Positions 33,980-43,975 of a stretch of DNA of 64,000 nt are shown here, one piece after another. The translations under genes and the position numbers were made by a program. Below the pieces are notes generated by a model, which worked only from the letters and a program-made list of their open reading frames with translations, did not search any database and was not told where the DNA came from. The stretch comes from Phycisphaerales bacterium (GTDB lineage Bacteria; Planctomycetota; Phycisphaerae; Phycisphaerales; UBA1924), in contig JADLFE010000013.1 in assembly GCA_020845755.1 (NCBI GenBank), positions 62,001-126,000 on the forward strand. Direction: 5' to 3'. The first letter of the stretch is position 1. Each line of letters starts with the position of its first letter.

Positions 33980-35026
33980 GTGAAGAAGCCAAGCGAGAAC
34001 AGCCCGGGCAAGTCGCCGGGAAAGAAGGACCGCCGTCCGCCATCGGGTTCGACTCTGCCTGCGTCCACCGCGCCGGCCGCGCCCGCGCGAACTCCAGCGG
34101 CGCCAGTCTCGTCGCCAGCCGCCACCAGCGCGCCGACAGTCACGCTCCGCACCATCCGAAAGATGGTTGACGAGAACGTGCCCTTTGCTTGCCTCACCTG
34201 CTACGACGCGACCACCGCGCGCTGGCTGGAGCGTGCCGGGATTCCCATCCTGCTGGTCGGAGACACGGCCGCTGAGGTGATCCTGGGCTTCAAGCGAACG
34301 CTCGACATGCCGCTCGATGTGCTGATCGCGCTGACAGCGGCGGTGAAGCGTGGTGCGCCGCGCGCACTCGTGATGGGCGACATGCCGTTCCTCAGTTACC
34401 ACACGAGCGAGGCAGACGCGATCCGGAACGCAGGGCGCTTTGTTGTTGAGGGCATGGCCGACATCGTGAAGGTCGAGGCGACCAGCGCCGAAGCGCCGCG
34501 TCTGGCCGCGATGGCCCGTGCGGGCATTCCGCTCTGCGGGCATGTCGGCTGTCGTCCCCAGCAGGTCGCGGTCGCCGGCGGCTATGTCGCCGCGGGCCGA
34601 ACCGTCCGCGAACTTGAAAAGGTCGTTGATGATGCCGTTGCGCTCGAGCAGGCCGGGTGTGTCATGCTCCTGGTCGAAGCCGTCCCGGACGAAGTCGCCC
34701 GAGCGATCATGGAGCGCACCAGCGTGCCGCTCATCGGCATCGGCGCGGGCTCGGCATGCCACGGCCAGGTCCTCGTGCTCCAGGACCTCTTGGGATTTTC
34801 GGACATGCCGCCCCGATTTGCCGAGGCCGTCGCTTCGCTGGGCGTTGAGGTCGAAAAGGCCGGGCGCGAGTGGGTACGTCGCGTGGCCGAACGCCGCATC
34901 GGCGGGCGTGGTTATTCGATGCAGGCCGGGGAAGCCGAACGTCTGCGAAACCAGAACCGCTCCGCCGACGGATTGATCGAGGAGATCGTTCACCCGGAAC
35001 GGCGCGAGCGCGGCCCCCGATCCTGA
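33980..35026 (+). CDS. panB: 3-methyl-2-oxobutanoate hydroxymethyltransferase
   Basis: This enzyme makes ketopantoate from alpha-ketoisovalerate, the first step of pantothenate and CoA synthesis. The core barrel shows RKMVDENVPFACLTCYDATTA, LLVGDTAAEVILGF, GDMPFLSYHTSEADAIRNAGR and GIGAGSACHGQVLVLQDLLG. The family core is about 265 residues; here GTG 33980 gives 348 residues because of a Lys/Pro/Ala/Ser-rich extension of about 55 residues at the N-terminus. The extension may be partly artefactual if translation starts later, but no better-placed start was found. panC and panD are not adjacent. Confidence 0.93.
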   Translation: MKKPSENSPGKSPGKKDRRPPSGSTLPASTAPAAPARTPAAPVSSPAATSAPTVTLRTIRKMVDENVPFACLTCYDATTARWLERAGIPILLVGDTAAEVILGFKRTLDMPLDVLIALTAAVKRGAPRALVMGDMPFLSYHTSEADAIRNAGRFVVEGMADIVKVEATSAEAPRLAAMARAGIPLCGHVGCRPQQVAVAGGYVAAGRTVRELEKVVDDAVALEQAGCVMLLVEAVPDEVARAIMERTSVPLIGIGAGSACHGQVLVLQDLLGFSDMPPRFAEAVASLGVEVEKAGREWVRRVAERRIGGRGYSMQAGEAERLRNQNRSADGLIEEIVHPERRERGPRS

Positions 35027-35067
35027 CGATAACATCCGGGCCCGCGGACGCCCTGCAGGAGATCGCG

Positions 35068-36567
35068 ATGCGTCGATTCGTTTCGTACGGACCATCGGTG
35101 GTGGTACTGCTCACCTCGATGGCGGCGTTGATCGTCGTGCCCGAACTCGTCCGCCGCGTGGAAGATTCGCGAACCCAGGCGACCGTCCGCCTCGCGCATC
35201 AGGCACTCGGTGACGACGACATCCTCGAACGTCTGAACCGCGCAACCCGCGCCGTCTCGACCAGCGTCGAGCCCGGTGTGGTCCACCTCGTCGTCGAGGG
35301 CGGCCCCGCCCGTGATCTCGATCAGGCGAACGGCGCCGACGGCAATGGGCAGGACAACGATCCGGGCGACAACCAACGCCAGAATCCGCGCGGGCGCGGC
35401 TGGTATTTCCGCGGCTCGACCGGCTCGGGCTGGGTCTTCGACGACAAGGGGCACATCATCACCAACGCCCACGTTGTCCGCGGAGCCCGCAACATCAGCG
35501 TTCAGTTCTCCAGCGGCCGCGTCGCAAGCGCCACCCTCGTTGGCGCTGATCCATTCACAGACATTGCCGTGCTCCAGGTCGATGTGAAGCGAGGACTGTT
35601 CCCGCTCCGGCGCGCGAGCGGCGAGCGACCCGAGCAGGGCGACCGCGTCTTTGCCTTCGGCTCGCCCTTCGGCTTCAAGTTCTCCATGTCCGAAGGCATC
35701 ATCTCCGGGCTCGGCCGCTCCGCACGCCCCGTCCTGGAGATGGGCGGCTTCACCAACTTCATACAGACCGACGCCGCCGTCAACCCCGGAAACAGCGGCG
35801 GCCCGCTCGTCGATATCCGCGGGCACGTCATCGGCATGAACGTCGCCATCGCCACAGGGCGCGAGAGCGACGGCACCAGCGGCGAAGCGGGCCAGTCCGC
35901 GGGGATCTCCTTCGCCATCCCTCTCGACACCATCGAATCAGTGGTAGAGCAGATCATCAGCAACGGCAGGGTCGCACGCGGGTTTCTCGGTATCCAGTTC
36001 GATCGCGGCGTCGCGGAAATCATCAACGACGGCGAGTTCGTCGGTCTCGGTCTCCGCATCTCTTCGGTTGTCTCGGGCGGCGCCGCCGAGAATTCAGGCC
36101 TGCGCCGCGACGACATCATCCGTTCCGTCGCCGGCTACGACACCAGTGATCCCGAAGTGCTTCGCGCGGTCGTCAGCGCCTGCCGCCCCGGACAGGTCGT
36201 TCCCGCGAAGGTCTGGAGAGACAGTGAAGAAATCGACATGAACATCACGCTGGGAGAGCGCGATGTAGCCTCGCTCGTCAACGACGCCTGGGGGTACATC
36301 GCCCGCCAACTCGGCATGGCCGTGCGAGCCAACGCCGGCGATGCCACGATCGGGTTCGTCGTGCCCGGCTCCGTGGCGGCACGCGCCGGGCTCAAGGCCG
36401 GGCAGATCATCACACGGATCGCCGATCGCAACGTCAACGACGAAGTGACCGCCTACGCCGCGTTCATCGATGCGGGCCTCCTCATCGGCAAACAAGTCGA
36501 ACTGCGAATCAAAGACTCCGCGGCAGACGAGTCCGATCGTGCGATCAACGTCCGTCTGTTCGAATAA
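35068..36567 (+). CDS. HtrA/DegP-family serine protease with two PDZ domains
   Basis: This 499-residue protein has an N-terminal membrane anchor or signal (about residues 8-27). The trypsin-like domain shows the triad H135 (ITNAHVVRG), D165 (DPFTDIAVLQ) and S243 (NPGNSGGPLV). Two PDZ domains follow (about 310-400, GAAENSGLRRDDII; and 410-495, GSVAARAGLKAGQIIT). A Gly/Asn/Gln/Asp-rich loop (about 88-107) precedes the protease domain. It should act in envelope protein quality control. AGGAG at 35057-35061 supports ATG 35068. It follows panB by 41 bases. Confidence 0.94.
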   Translation: MRRFVSYGPSVVVLLTSMAALIVVPELVRRVEDSRTQATVRLAHQALGDDDILERLNRATRAVSTSVEPGVVHLVVEGGPARDLDQANGADGNGQDNDPGDNQRQNPRGRGWYFRGSTGSGWVFDDKGHIITNAHVVRGARNISVQFSSGRVASATLVGADPFTDIAVLQVDVKRGLFPLRRASGERPEQGDRVFAFGSPFGFKFSMSEGIISGLGRSARPVLEMGGFTNFIQTDAAVNPGNSGGPLVDIRGHVIGMNVAIATGRESDGTSGEAGQSAGISFAIPLDTIESVVEQIISNGRVARGFLGIQFDRGVAEIINDGEFVGLGLRISSVVSGGAAENSGLRRDDIIRSVAGYDTSDPEVLRAVVSACRPGQVVPAKVWRDSEEIDMNITLGERDVASLVNDAWGYIARQLGMAVRANAGDATIGFVVPGSVAARAGLKAGQIITRIADRNVNDEVTAYAAFIDAGLLIGKQVELRIKDSAADESDRAINVRLFE

Positions 36568-36591
36568 GCGCAATCTCGCTCGGGGATCGAA

Positions 36592-37533
36592 TCACTCGTG
36601 GCCCGCGGGACGCAATCTGACAGTCACCGGTGTCCCCGTCGCGGGAACCCGCTCGTTGTCGGCGATCCACACGGGCTCCGCGATCGCCGCTTCGGGAGAG
36701 AAGACCTCACGCCACGCGATCGTTTCACTCCCGAATGTCGCAAGCCCTATCAGTGTTCCCGTGCCGTCAGCGTCGTAATACGACTGTCCCTGCCACTCCA
36801 CGATCCGCGAGCCGGCAAAGACAAACCCCGCGCCCGCCCGCGACGACGCGCGCTCCTTCGTTCTCGCGTTGATCACGAGATCCGCCGGATCGATCTCCTC
36901 GGCTTCGGGCGACGCCGGACTGAAGACGAGTGACACTCGCACCGGCGAACCGTGCGGCGGAACAGTCATGGCGCGCGATTGCTCGTCGAACTTCCAACTG
37001 CCCGGCGCGCCGGGTTCCAGCCCGATCATGAGCAACGCCGCGTGAACGTGCGAGGGCTTCGCGCGGGTGACGACAAACGACTCGTGCTCCTTGCTGTCGA
37101 ATATGCAGGCGATCGCCTCGAGATAGACCCGCGGCGACTTTGGATTGTGAACGTCGATCGGCACCATGCCGTCAAACTCGACGAGATTCTTCGCGACGTC
37201 GACACGCACGCCGGGGAATACCTCGCGCATCACGCCGGCGGTCGTGGGGGAGGACGAAGGCGTCTCTGTCGCTTGTGCGGCTGCTGTGGGTGGCGTCGCA
37301 TCCTTCTCGTTCGGATCTCGCGGCGTGTCGCCAGAATCTGAAGGCGAAGGCTCAGCCGCGAGCGCCGGGCTTGCTTCGTTCGCGGCCTTGGGAGCCCGTG
37401 CCTGCGCAACGCCTGACTCCGGATGCGTCTTGTTCTCGCTCGACTTGCATGCGCCAATCGACAGCACCGCCGCCATCGCCATGATCATCAGAAGCCCGTG
37501 CGTAAGTACGGGCGTACTTCGCGTGCTGCTCAT
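36592..37533 (-). CDS. YdjY-like lipoprotein, unknown function
   Basis: This 313-residue protein begins with a lipoprotein signal (lipobox IGAC at Cys 29), then a Ser/Pro/Ala/Asp-rich linker (about residues 35-100). The folded part contains [17 protein letters not shown] and [18 protein letters not shown], the pattern of the YdjY family common in planctomycetes. The family has no assigned role. ATG 37531-37533 overlaps the murD stop as ATGA, so it should be translated with murD. Confidence 0.82.
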   Translation of the reverse strand: MSSTRSTPVLTHGLLMIMAMAAVLSIGACKSSENKTHPESGVAQARAPKAANEASPALAAEPSPSDSGDTPRDPNEKDATPPTAAAQATETPSSSPTTAGVMREVFPGVRVDVAKNLVEFDGMVPIDVHNPKSPRVYLEAIACIFDSKEHESFVVTRAKPSHVHAALLMIGLEPGAPGSWKFDEQSRAMTVPPHGSPVRVSLVFSPASPEAEEIDPADLVINARTKERASSRAGAGFVFAGSRIVEWQGQSYYDADGTGTLIGLATFGSETIAWREVFSPEAAIAEPVWIADNERVPATGTPVTVRLRPAGHE

Positions 37534-38846
37534 GCCCGCCCCTCACGTTTCCTCATCACCAGTTTCGCGAATGTCTCTCCGCGTTTCTCGTAGTTTTCGA
37601 ACTGATCCCACGATGCGCAGCCCGGTGAGAGCAGAAGCACGTCGCCGCACTTCAACGCCGCCCACGCGGCGTTCACCGCGTCCGCGAGAGTTCCGGACAG
37701 CGTCGAGTGTCCTTCCGCCATGGCCGCGATGGTCGGCCCGGTCTTCCCGATCGCGTATAACCCCGCCAGTTCCGGGGCAAGCGCCGCGATTGCCGACAGA
37801 TCGGATCCCTTGTCATATCCGCCCGCGATCAGGTGAACGCGCGACGGATCGCTGAATGCCGCGACCGCCAGCAGCGTCGCTTCCGGTGTCGTCGACTTGG
37901 AGTCGTTATAGAAACGCACACCACCGGACTCGCCCACAAGTTGCAATCGATGTGGCAGGCCGGCAAAGCCCGCCATCGCGTCCGCGACCGCAACTTGCTC
38001 AAGCGTCGGGTCGATCGCGATCGCCGCCGCGAGCGCCATCGCCGCGTTCACGCGGTTGTGCTCGCCGGGGATGGTCAGCCGCGGCAAGTCCTTCGCATCG
38101 TTCGCGCCAATCACGATCCGCCTCACGCCGTCGCGTGTCCCCCAGTCGCGCACGCCCTCGCCCAGCAGCGCGGTATCGCCCGCGCGCTGTGCAGAAAGCA
38201 GAGTCTGCTTACTGGTGCGATAGTGATCGATCGTGCCGTGCCAATCGAGGTGGTTCGCGGACAAGTTCGTCACGACCGCCACCCGCGGCGACCAGCCCGC
38301 CAGCCAATGCAGCATGAAGCTCGAGAGTTCCAGCACGACATAGGTATCAGTCGTGATCGCGCCGAGAGCCTCAAGCAGCGAGCCCCCGATGTTCCCGCCC
38401 ATCACGACCTTTCGCCCGCACGCCCGCAGCGCGTGATCGATCAGCGCGGTCGTCGTGCTCTTGCCCGTCGAGCCCGTCACCGCCAGCACCCGCTCGCGAT
38501 TGGGCAGCCGCTCGATCACCAGCCCGATCTCGGTCGTGACGGGGATTCCCGCCGCCTGCGCCGCGCGAATGAACCGATTGTTCCAAGGCATCGGCACAGC
38601 CGGATTCGCCACCACGCAATCGCACGTCGTGAAGTCGCTCACGTTGTGCTCGCCGAGGCGCAGTGTCACACGTCCCTGCTCAACCAGATCACGAACCGAC
38701 TCGACGCCCGCCTTCACCTTTTCCGCCGGCGAGAGATCGGTGACTAGCACGTCCGCGCCCTGGCACGCCAGCCATCGCGCCACGCCTGCGCCGCCGCCAA
38801 AGTTGCCAAGGCCCATCACCGTGACGCGTTTGGACTCGAACCGCAT
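37530..38846 (-). CDS. murD: UDP-N-acetylmuramoyl-L-alanine:D-glutamate ligase
   Basis: This 438-residue enzyme adds D-glutamate to the muropeptide precursor in the cytoplasm. The N-terminal Rossmann part has [18 protein letters not shown], the ATP P-loop is [14 protein letters not shown], and [20 protein letters not shown] and [17 protein letters not shown] are MurD motifs; the C-terminal domain ends [20 protein letters not shown]. The P-loop has Ser-Thr where Thr-Asn is usual (GSTGKS instead of GTNGKS). It overlaps both neighbours (TGATG with the upstream aminotransferase, ATGA with the downstream lipoprotein). It is away from a visible dcw cluster. Confidence 0.96.
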   Translation of the reverse strand: MRFESKRVTVMGLGNFGGGAGVARWLACQGADVLVTDLSPAEKVKAGVESVRDLVEQGRVTLRLGEHNVSDFTTCDCVVANPAVPMPWNNRFIRAAQAAGIPVTTEIGLVIERLPNRERVLAVTGSTGKSTTTALIDHALRACGRKVVMGGNIGGSLLEALGAITTDTYVVLELSSFMLHWLAGWSPRVAVVTNLSANHLDWHGTIDHYRTSKQTLLSAQRAGDTALLGEGVRDWGTRDGVRRIVIGANDAKDLPRLTIPGEHNRVNAAMALAAAIAIDPTLEQVAVADAMAGFAGLPHRLQLVGESGGVRFYNDSKSTTPEATLLAVAAFSDPSRVHLIAGGYDKGSDLSAIAALAPELAGLYAIGKTGPTIAAMAEGHSTLSGTLADAVNAAWAALKCGDVLLLSPGCASWDQFENYEKRGETFAKLVMRKREGRA

Positions 38847-39775
38847 CACGCGCCGGACCTCGTCGCATGTGGGGCCGTGTGTCCTGCCTGGCGATCATCA
38901 CGGCCCGCCTGTACGGGATGCTCATTCTGAATCACGTCCAGCAGCGTGTCGAGCATCTTCTTGGCGATCGGCCCGGGCCGTCCGTCACCCACAGGCATGC
39001 CGTTCAGGACCGTGATCGCCGTCACCATCGTCAGCGACCCCGTCACCATCACTTCGCGAGCCGACATCAACTCTTCCACCCGCACCGGGCGATTTTCAAT
39101 CTCCGGCATCGCCTCCAGCAAAAGCCGCCGCGTCACGCCCGCCAGGATCGGCGTGCTCTCCAGCGACGGCGTGACGATCCTCGCCCCGTGCGGCCCGTCG
39201 ATCGCGATCACCACGTTCGACGCCGTCCCCTCCGCCACGAGACCGTTGTTCACGATGATCGCGTCGTCCGCGTCTGCATCGTCGGCCTGCATGGCGCACA
39301 GCACGCTCCCCAGGAGCGAGATCGACTTGATCTGCCCCAGTTTCCAGCGCGGGTCCTGCACCGTCACCGCCGCTCGACCCTGCAGTGTCTTCGCCTCTTT
39401 CAACGAACACGCCGGGCTTGCGAATCCAAACACCGTCGGCGTCATCCCGCCGTCGGGAACACGCGTCCTCACCTGCTTGCCGGGTCCCGGCGCGCCCCGC
39501 GAGATCTGCCAATACACAAACGCATCGCGCAGGCCGTTGGCCTCCAGCAATCGATCCGTCAGCGGCACCATCTTCGCCGCGTCGTAGTCGATCGACAGCG
39601 CCTTCAGTCCGTCGCGCAGCCGCTCGACGTGATAGTCCATCGCGACGATGCGCCCGTCGAACGACCGGAGGCCCTCGTACACGCCGTCGCCCATCAGAAA
39701 GCCGCGATCAAACGGGTCGACCCTCGCCTGGTCCCGCGGCACGATCTGGTTGTTGAGGTGAACAAGCACGATCAA
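38846..39775 (-). CDS. Class IV aminotransferase (D-amino-acid or branched-chain type)
   Basis: This 309-residue PLP enzyme belongs to fold type IV. The PLP lysine lies in [33 protein letters not shown] is the cofactor-phosphate region, and [18 protein letters not shown] is typical. IKSxxLL with the following stretch resembles D-amino-acid aminotransferases, and the coupling to murD, which consumes D-glutamate, fits a D-Glu or D-Ala supplying role, but BCAT and ADC lyase paralogues are hard to separate by eye. The start is uncertain: TTG 39775 with AAAGG upstream, or GTG 39769. Confidence 0.87.
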   Translation of the reverse strand: MIVLVHLNNQIVPRDQARVDPFDRGFLMGDGVYEGLRSFDGRIVAMDYHVERLRDGLKALSIDYDAAKMVPLTDRLLEANGLRDAFVYWQISRGAPGPGKQVRTRVPDGGMTPTVFGFASPACSLKEAKTLQGRAAVTVQDPRWKLGQIKSISLLGSVLCAMQADDADADDAIIVNNGLVAEGTASNVVIAIDGPHGARIVTPSLESTPILAGVTRRLLLEAMPEIENRPVRVEELMSAREVMVTGSLTMVTAITVLNGMPVGDGRPGPIAKKMLDTLLDVIQNEHPVQAGRDDRQAGHTAPHATRSGA

Positions 39776-39798
39776 CAGTATCGGCCTTTCCCCGCCGA

Positions 39799-42264
39799 TC
39801 AGAGCAACGCCACCGGATCAACGTCGACCGCCGTGTGCGCGTCGCTCGTGAGCAGGCCCCGCGACCGAACCGCGAGCAGCGCCCGCTGGATCGCCCCGGC
39901 CCCCGGCGCCACCACCTCCAGCCCGAACCGATACTGCCCATGCAGCCTGGAAAGCGGACACGGCGCCACCGGCCCGACCGAAACCGCCGGATCGCCGCCC
40001 GCCGCCTTTCCCATCGCCCGAATCGCCTCGCGCAGCACCTCGCCGACCTCTTCCGCCCGCCGCCTTGCCTTCCCCGCGTCCTTGTCGCGCGTCACGACCC
40101 GGGCCATCCGCGTTGCCGGCGGCATTCCCGCCCGGGCACGGATGGCAAGTTCCTGTTCCGCAAACGTGCGATAGTCGTGTCTGGCCGCCAATTGGATCGC
40201 CGGGTGCCCGGGTGACATCGTCTGAACAATCACGGTACCCCGCGAATCGCGCCGCCCGGCCCGCCCCGCCACCTGGCTGACAAGCTGAAACGTCCGCTCG
40301 GTCGCGCGGAAATCGGGCAGGTGCATCGCGGTGTCGGCGTCGATCACCCCGACGAGCCGTACGTTCGGGAAATCCAGCCCCTTGGAGATCATCTGCGTGC
40401 CCAGCATGATGCGGATCTGGCCCTCCGAGAACGCCCGCAGGATCTCGAAGTAGTCCGCCGCCGACGACATGCTGTCGCGATCGACGCGCGTGATCGCCCC
40501 GGCCTCCATCGCGTGCCTGGCGGCGAACTTCTTGACCAGTTCGTCCTCCAGGCGCTGCGTCCCAAGCCCGAACGGATTCGTGGGCTTCGCGCATACCGGG
40601 CAGGTACGCGGCAACAGTTGCCGCGACAGGCAGTGGTGGCACATCACCAACCCGCCCGGCGGCATCCACGCCTCGCTGTCCGTTCGCACATTCCGGTGCA
40701 GCACCATCGACGCGTCGCAGTTCTCGCACCGCATGACCCAGCCGCACTTGGGGTCCGGGCACGCGATGTAGTGCGCAAACCCGCGACGGTTCAAGAGCAA
40801 AATGACCTGCCCGCCGTCCTTCAGCGTCGTGTCGATCTCCTTCTCCAGTGTCGGCCCGATCGCGTGCAAGCGATTGGCCTGCGACGGGTCCCTCACGGCA
40901 ATCGCACGCCGCTCCGCCGCCAGGTCAACGATCCGTACCTCCGGCATCGAAACGCCCGTCACCCGAGTCGGCAGTTCCCACAGCGTGAACTTCGGCGCCG
41001 CACCCGTCGCGTTCGCCCAACTCTCAAGCGACGGCGTGGCCGAGCCCAGGATCACCGGGCATCCTTCGATCTGTCCGCGCTTGATCGCTACGTCACGCGC
41101 GTGATAGCGGGGGAGTTGATCCTGCTTATACGAGTGATCGTGCTCCTCATCGACGACGATGAGCGAGAGATTCTCCACCGGAGCGAAGATCGCCGAGCGC
41201 GCCCCGACCACGATCCGCGCCACGCCGCGCCGCACCCGATCCCACTCGGCGTGCCGCTGCGACGCCGAGAGCCCGCTGTGCAGCACCGCCACCGCGCCGG
41301 CGTCGTCGCGACCGAATCGATCGACGAACCGCTGGCTCGTCTGGGGCGTCAGCGAGATTTCCGGTACCAGCACGATCGCCGTTCCGCCACCCGCCGTCGC
41401 ACGCGCGAGCAACTGCAGATACACCTCGGTCTTTCCCGAGCCCGTCACGCCACGCAGCAGATGGACGCCGAACTTCCCAAGCCGCGGCTCGATCCCGTTG
41501 ACGACCATCGCCTGGTCCGGGCTCAAGACCGGCGGCGGCTCCGCCGGCGCGAGCATCGGCGTCTCAACGCCGCTCGACTTCACCACCTCGTGCCGAGATA
41601 CCTGCAAGAGCCCCAGGCGTACCAGCCTTGCCAGCGCCGAAACCGAACGGAGCGACAGCGCCGCCAGCAGTTCCTTCTCCCCGACGCCGATCGCCGCTCC
41701 CGGTGCCTCACCTTTCAGATCGTCTGCAAGTTCGCCCGCGAATCCGCCGAACACCGCCGCCAGCGCCTCGGCCGACTTCCGCGTCCTTGCCGGCAGTTCC
41801 TTTCCATCCTGCGGCGGCGTGAATGTGTACCTGCGCTCGATCGTCTTGCCGATCCCCTGCTTCACCGCCGCCGGCATCATCGTCGAGAGCGCCATGCCCA
41901 ACGGACACACGTAGTAGCCCGCGATCCACTTGGCCAGTTCGACCAATCCCGGTGTCAGGCTTGCACCCTGGTGCTCGAGAATCGGCTTCACGCGCGATAC
42001 GTCGAACCCATCGAGCAGTTCCGCACCGCCCGTCGCAATCACGATCCCGCCCGTCGGCGTGTCGCCACGCCCCAGCGGCACCACGACCCGATCGCCCGCC
42101 CTCACCGCGGCGTCCGCGGCGTACGTCAATCCTTCCTGCCCCTTCTCCGCGTCGATGCCCCGCTCGACCGCCACCTTCGCAAAGTGCGTCGGCAACGGCG
42201 CGTCCCCGCCGAAAAGCGAGCCCGGCGGCATGATCGATCGCGTGCTCTTGCGTGACGTTCCCAT
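39799..42264 (-). CDS. priA: Primosomal protein N' (replication restart helicase)
   Basis: This 821-residue 3'-5' DNA helicase restarts stalled replication forks. The N-terminal 3'BD domain (FAKVAVERGID, RVVVPLGRGDTPTGGIV), the Walker A LLRGVTGSGKTEVYLQLL, the DEEH box IVVDEEHDHSYKQDQLPRYH, and GSATPSLES are visible. The zinc-binding insertion has CPDPKCGWVMRCENCDASM and CHHCLSRQLLPRTCPVCAKP. Motif VI follows as QVAGRAGRRDSRG. I give ATG 42262-42264; a later ATG at 42231 is also possible. It diverges from carA with only 22 bases between the starts. Confidence 0.95.
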   Translation of the reverse strand: MGTSRKSTRSIMPPGSLFGGDAPLPTHFAKVAVERGIDAEKGQEGLTYAADAAVRAGDRVVVPLGRGDTPTGGIVIATGGAELLDGFDVSRVKPILEHQGASLTPGLVELAKWIAGYYVCPLGMALSTMMPAAVKQGIGKTIERRYTFTPPQDGKELPARTRKSAEALAAVFGGFAGELADDLKGEAPGAAIGVGEKELLAALSLRSVSALARLVRLGLLQVSRHEVVKSSGVETPMLAPAEPPPVLSPDQAMVVNGIEPRLGKFGVHLLRGVTGSGKTEVYLQLLARATAGGGTAIVLVPEISLTPQTSQRFVDRFGRDDAGAVAVLHSGLSASQRHAEWDRVRRGVARIVVGARSAIFAPVENLSLIVVDEEHDHSYKQDQLPRYHARDVAIKRGQIEGCPVILGSATPSLESWANATGAAPKFTLWELPTRVTGVSMPEVRIVDLAAERRAIAVRDPSQANRLHAIGPTLEKEIDTTLKDGGQVILLLNRRGFAHYIACPDPKCGWVMRCENCDASMVLHRNVRTDSEAWMPPGGLVMCHHCLSRQLLPRTCPVCAKPTNPFGLGTQRLEDELVKKFAARHAMEAGAITRVDRDSMSSAADYFEILRAFSEGQIRIMLGTQMISKGLDFPNVRLVGVIDADTAMHLPDFRATERTFQLVSQVAGRAGRRDSRGTVIVQTMSPGHPAIQLAARHDYRTFAEQELAIRARAGMPPATRMARVVTRDKDAGKARRRAEEVGEVLREAIRAMGKAAGGDPAVSVGPVAPCPLSRLHGQYRFGLEVVAPGAGAIQRALLAVRSRGLLTSDAHTAVDVDPVALL

Positions 42265-42273
42265 CGCCTGTGC

Positions 42274-42284
42274 GTACACTGTAC
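42274..42284. promoter_or_regulatory. Dyad GTACACTGTAC between priA and carA
   Basis: GTACA-C-TGTAC is a perfect 11-base dyad in the 22-base gap between the divergent starts. It overlaps a possible -10 element for carA (TACACT at 42275-42280). It could be an operator or simply part of the promoter; one copy is all that is seen. Confidence 0.4.
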
Positions 42285-42286
42285 CT

Positions 42287-43516
42287 ATGCCCAACGCGCC
42301 CTCGGGTTCGTCCCCTGCCCCGGTCGCTCGACTTGCTCTCGCGGATGGCTCGGTCTTTGTCGGAATAGCCTTCGGGGCAACCGGCAAGGGCGTCGTCGCG
42401 TCCGCCGAGGTCGTCTTCAACACCGCCATATCCGGCTACCAGGAATCACTCACCGATCCCTCCTACACCGGCCAGATCCTCGTCGCGACTTTTCCTTTGA
42501 TCGGCAACGTGGGGACAAACGCTCAGGATGTTGAGTCGCACAAGGTCCAGATCTCCGGCTTGGTCGTTCGTGAACTCGCCCGTCGCCACTCGAATTACCG
42601 TGCCGACGCCGACCTCTCCACCTACCTCGCACGCTCCAACGTGCTGGGTATTTCAGGCGTAGACACCCGCGCCATCACCCGCCGCCTCCGCACCACCGGC
42701 TCGATCCAGGGTGTCCTCACCGATCGCACCGATCTCTCCGACGCCCAACTTGTCGAGATGGCCCGATCCGCGCCCTCAATGGCCGGCCAGAACCTCGTCC
42801 CGTCCGTCGGCTGCACCAGCAACCAGCCTTGGAGCGAAACGCTCGGCGACTGGTCTCCCGGTCCCGATCACGCCGCGTCCGGCACACGCCGCGTTCTGGC
42901 CCTCGATTGCGGCGCTAAACGGAACATCCTCCGTAACCTCACCGACCGCGGATGCGTCGTCACACTTGTCCCCCACACCATCTCCGCCAGGGAAATCCGC
43001 GAGCGATTCGACCGCAACGAGATCGACGGCCTGTTCGTCTCCAACGGCCCGGGCGACCCCGCCGCGGTCGAGCAGGTTATCCACACCCTCCGCGAGATCG
43101 TCCGCGACCAACGCGGAACCCCCATCCCGACCTTCGGCATCTGCCTCGGGCACCAACTCCTCGCCCTCGCCCTCGGTGCTTCAACCTTCAAACTCAAATT
43201 CGGCCACCGTGGCATCAATCAGCCCATCCTCGACCAACGCACCGGCAAGATCGAGATTACGAGTCAGAACCACGGCTTCGCGGTCAACCCCGATTCCCTC
43301 CGCAGGGTCGGCGGCGAACCCACCCACATCCACCTGAACGACGGCACCCTTGCCGGCTTCCGAGTCCCTGGCCGCCCCGTCCTCGCGGTCCAGTACCACC
43401 CCGAGGCCTCCCCCGGCCCGCACGACTCGTCTTACCTGTTTGACGAGTTTGTTGCGTCGATGGACATCGCGCGTGGAGTGAAACCCCGGGAAGTTGCAGC
43501 GTCCGGTAACAGTTGA
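42287..43516 (+). CDS. carA: Carbamoyl-phosphate synthase small subunit
   Basis: This 409-residue glutaminase subunit supplies ammonia for carbamoyl phosphate in pyrimidine and arginine synthesis. The N-terminal domain has GIAFGATGKGVVASAEVVFNT and TDPSYTGQIL. The class I amidotransferase domain has ALDCGAKRNILRNL, SNGPGDPAAV, the catalytic C286 in FGICLGHQL, and SQNHGFAV. ATG 42287 has no Shine-Dalgarno and lies only six bases from TACACT, so the mRNA may be leaderless. The large subunit carB is not in the window. Confidence 0.96.
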   Translation: MPNAPSGSSPAPVARLALADGSVFVGIAFGATGKGVVASAEVVFNTAISGYQESLTDPSYTGQILVATFPLIGNVGTNAQDVESHKVQISGLVVRELARRHSNYRADADLSTYLARSNVLGISGVDTRAITRRLRTTGSIQGVLTDRTDLSDAQLVEMARSAPSMAGQNLVPSVGCTSNQPWSETLGDWSPGPDHAASGTRRVLALDCGAKRNILRNLTDRGCVVTLVPHTISAREIRERFDRNEIDGLFVSNGPGDPAAVEQVIHTLREIVRDQRGTPIPTFGICLGHQLLALALGASTFKLKFGHRGINQPILDQRTGKIEITSQNHGFAVNPDSLRRVGGEPTHIHLNDGTLAGFRVPGRPVLAVQYHPEASPGPHDSSYLFDEFVASMDIARGVKPREVAASGNS

Positions 43517-43673
43517 GAAATTAGGGAATCTTTTGAACAATTCACTCGCTCCCGGGTCAGTCTGGGAGGTTGGGAAGGTTGTGTTTATGTGGACGTTTCG
43601 GGCTGGTGGGCCTGGAAAGTGCGTGTGGCGGGTGTTCGCCGAACGGATGTGCGAAAAATGCCGCAAAATCGGC

Positions 43674-43701
43674 TTGAAGGACCCACGAATTCTTGTATGA
43701 T
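43674..43701 (+). promoter_or_regulatory. Putative sigma-70-type promoter of the dockerin protein gene
   Basis: TTGAAG (43674-43679) and TATGAT (43696-43701) are separated by 16 bases, close to consensus. A start near 43708 would give a leader of about 270 bases before ATG 43976. No gene lies between. Confidence 0.5.
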
Positions 43702-43975
43702 CGAGATCAGAACCTGTGCGCCGCTGGAAAAGCGCGCTGTGTTCGAATAGTGCGTGGATTTCTCGGGATTCTTCCCGGCGTTCGGCAGTTTGAGAAGAGA
43801 GTGAGCGTTCGACAGTACGTTCGTTTCGTTCCGAGCGGATCAGAAGCGCGATGATGAATCGCGCCGCTGCCGCAGGAACCTTGGAGGTCTCGAACCCGGT
43901 TCTACCGGTCGAGTTTGGAGCGTGAGGCCCCTCGGGGCTCGAGTGTCGTCCTTTTTTTTTGTAGAGGAGTGTTCA
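43702..43975 (+). promoter_or_regulatory. Long leader with hairpin and T9 tract before the dockerin protein gene
   Basis: The roughly 270-base leader carries a GC-rich hairpin near 43924-43941 (GCCC and GGGC around CTCG), then nine T residues at 43952-43960, and then the ribosome binding site AGGAG at 43965-43969. A stem followed by a T-run just upstream of a start is the layout of an attenuator, but the stem is weak. No riboswitch family is recognised. Confidence 0.35.

Noticed and set aside
34870-35067. 66-codon N-terminal extension of the HtrA protein
   Set aside because: Overlaps panB coding sequence and adds Arg-rich residues; AGGAG supports the ATG at 35068, which starts the hydrophobic anchor.
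40321-42255. 644-codon plus-strand frame opposite priA
   Set aside because: Arg-rich shadow; priA on the minus strand has all helicase motifs.
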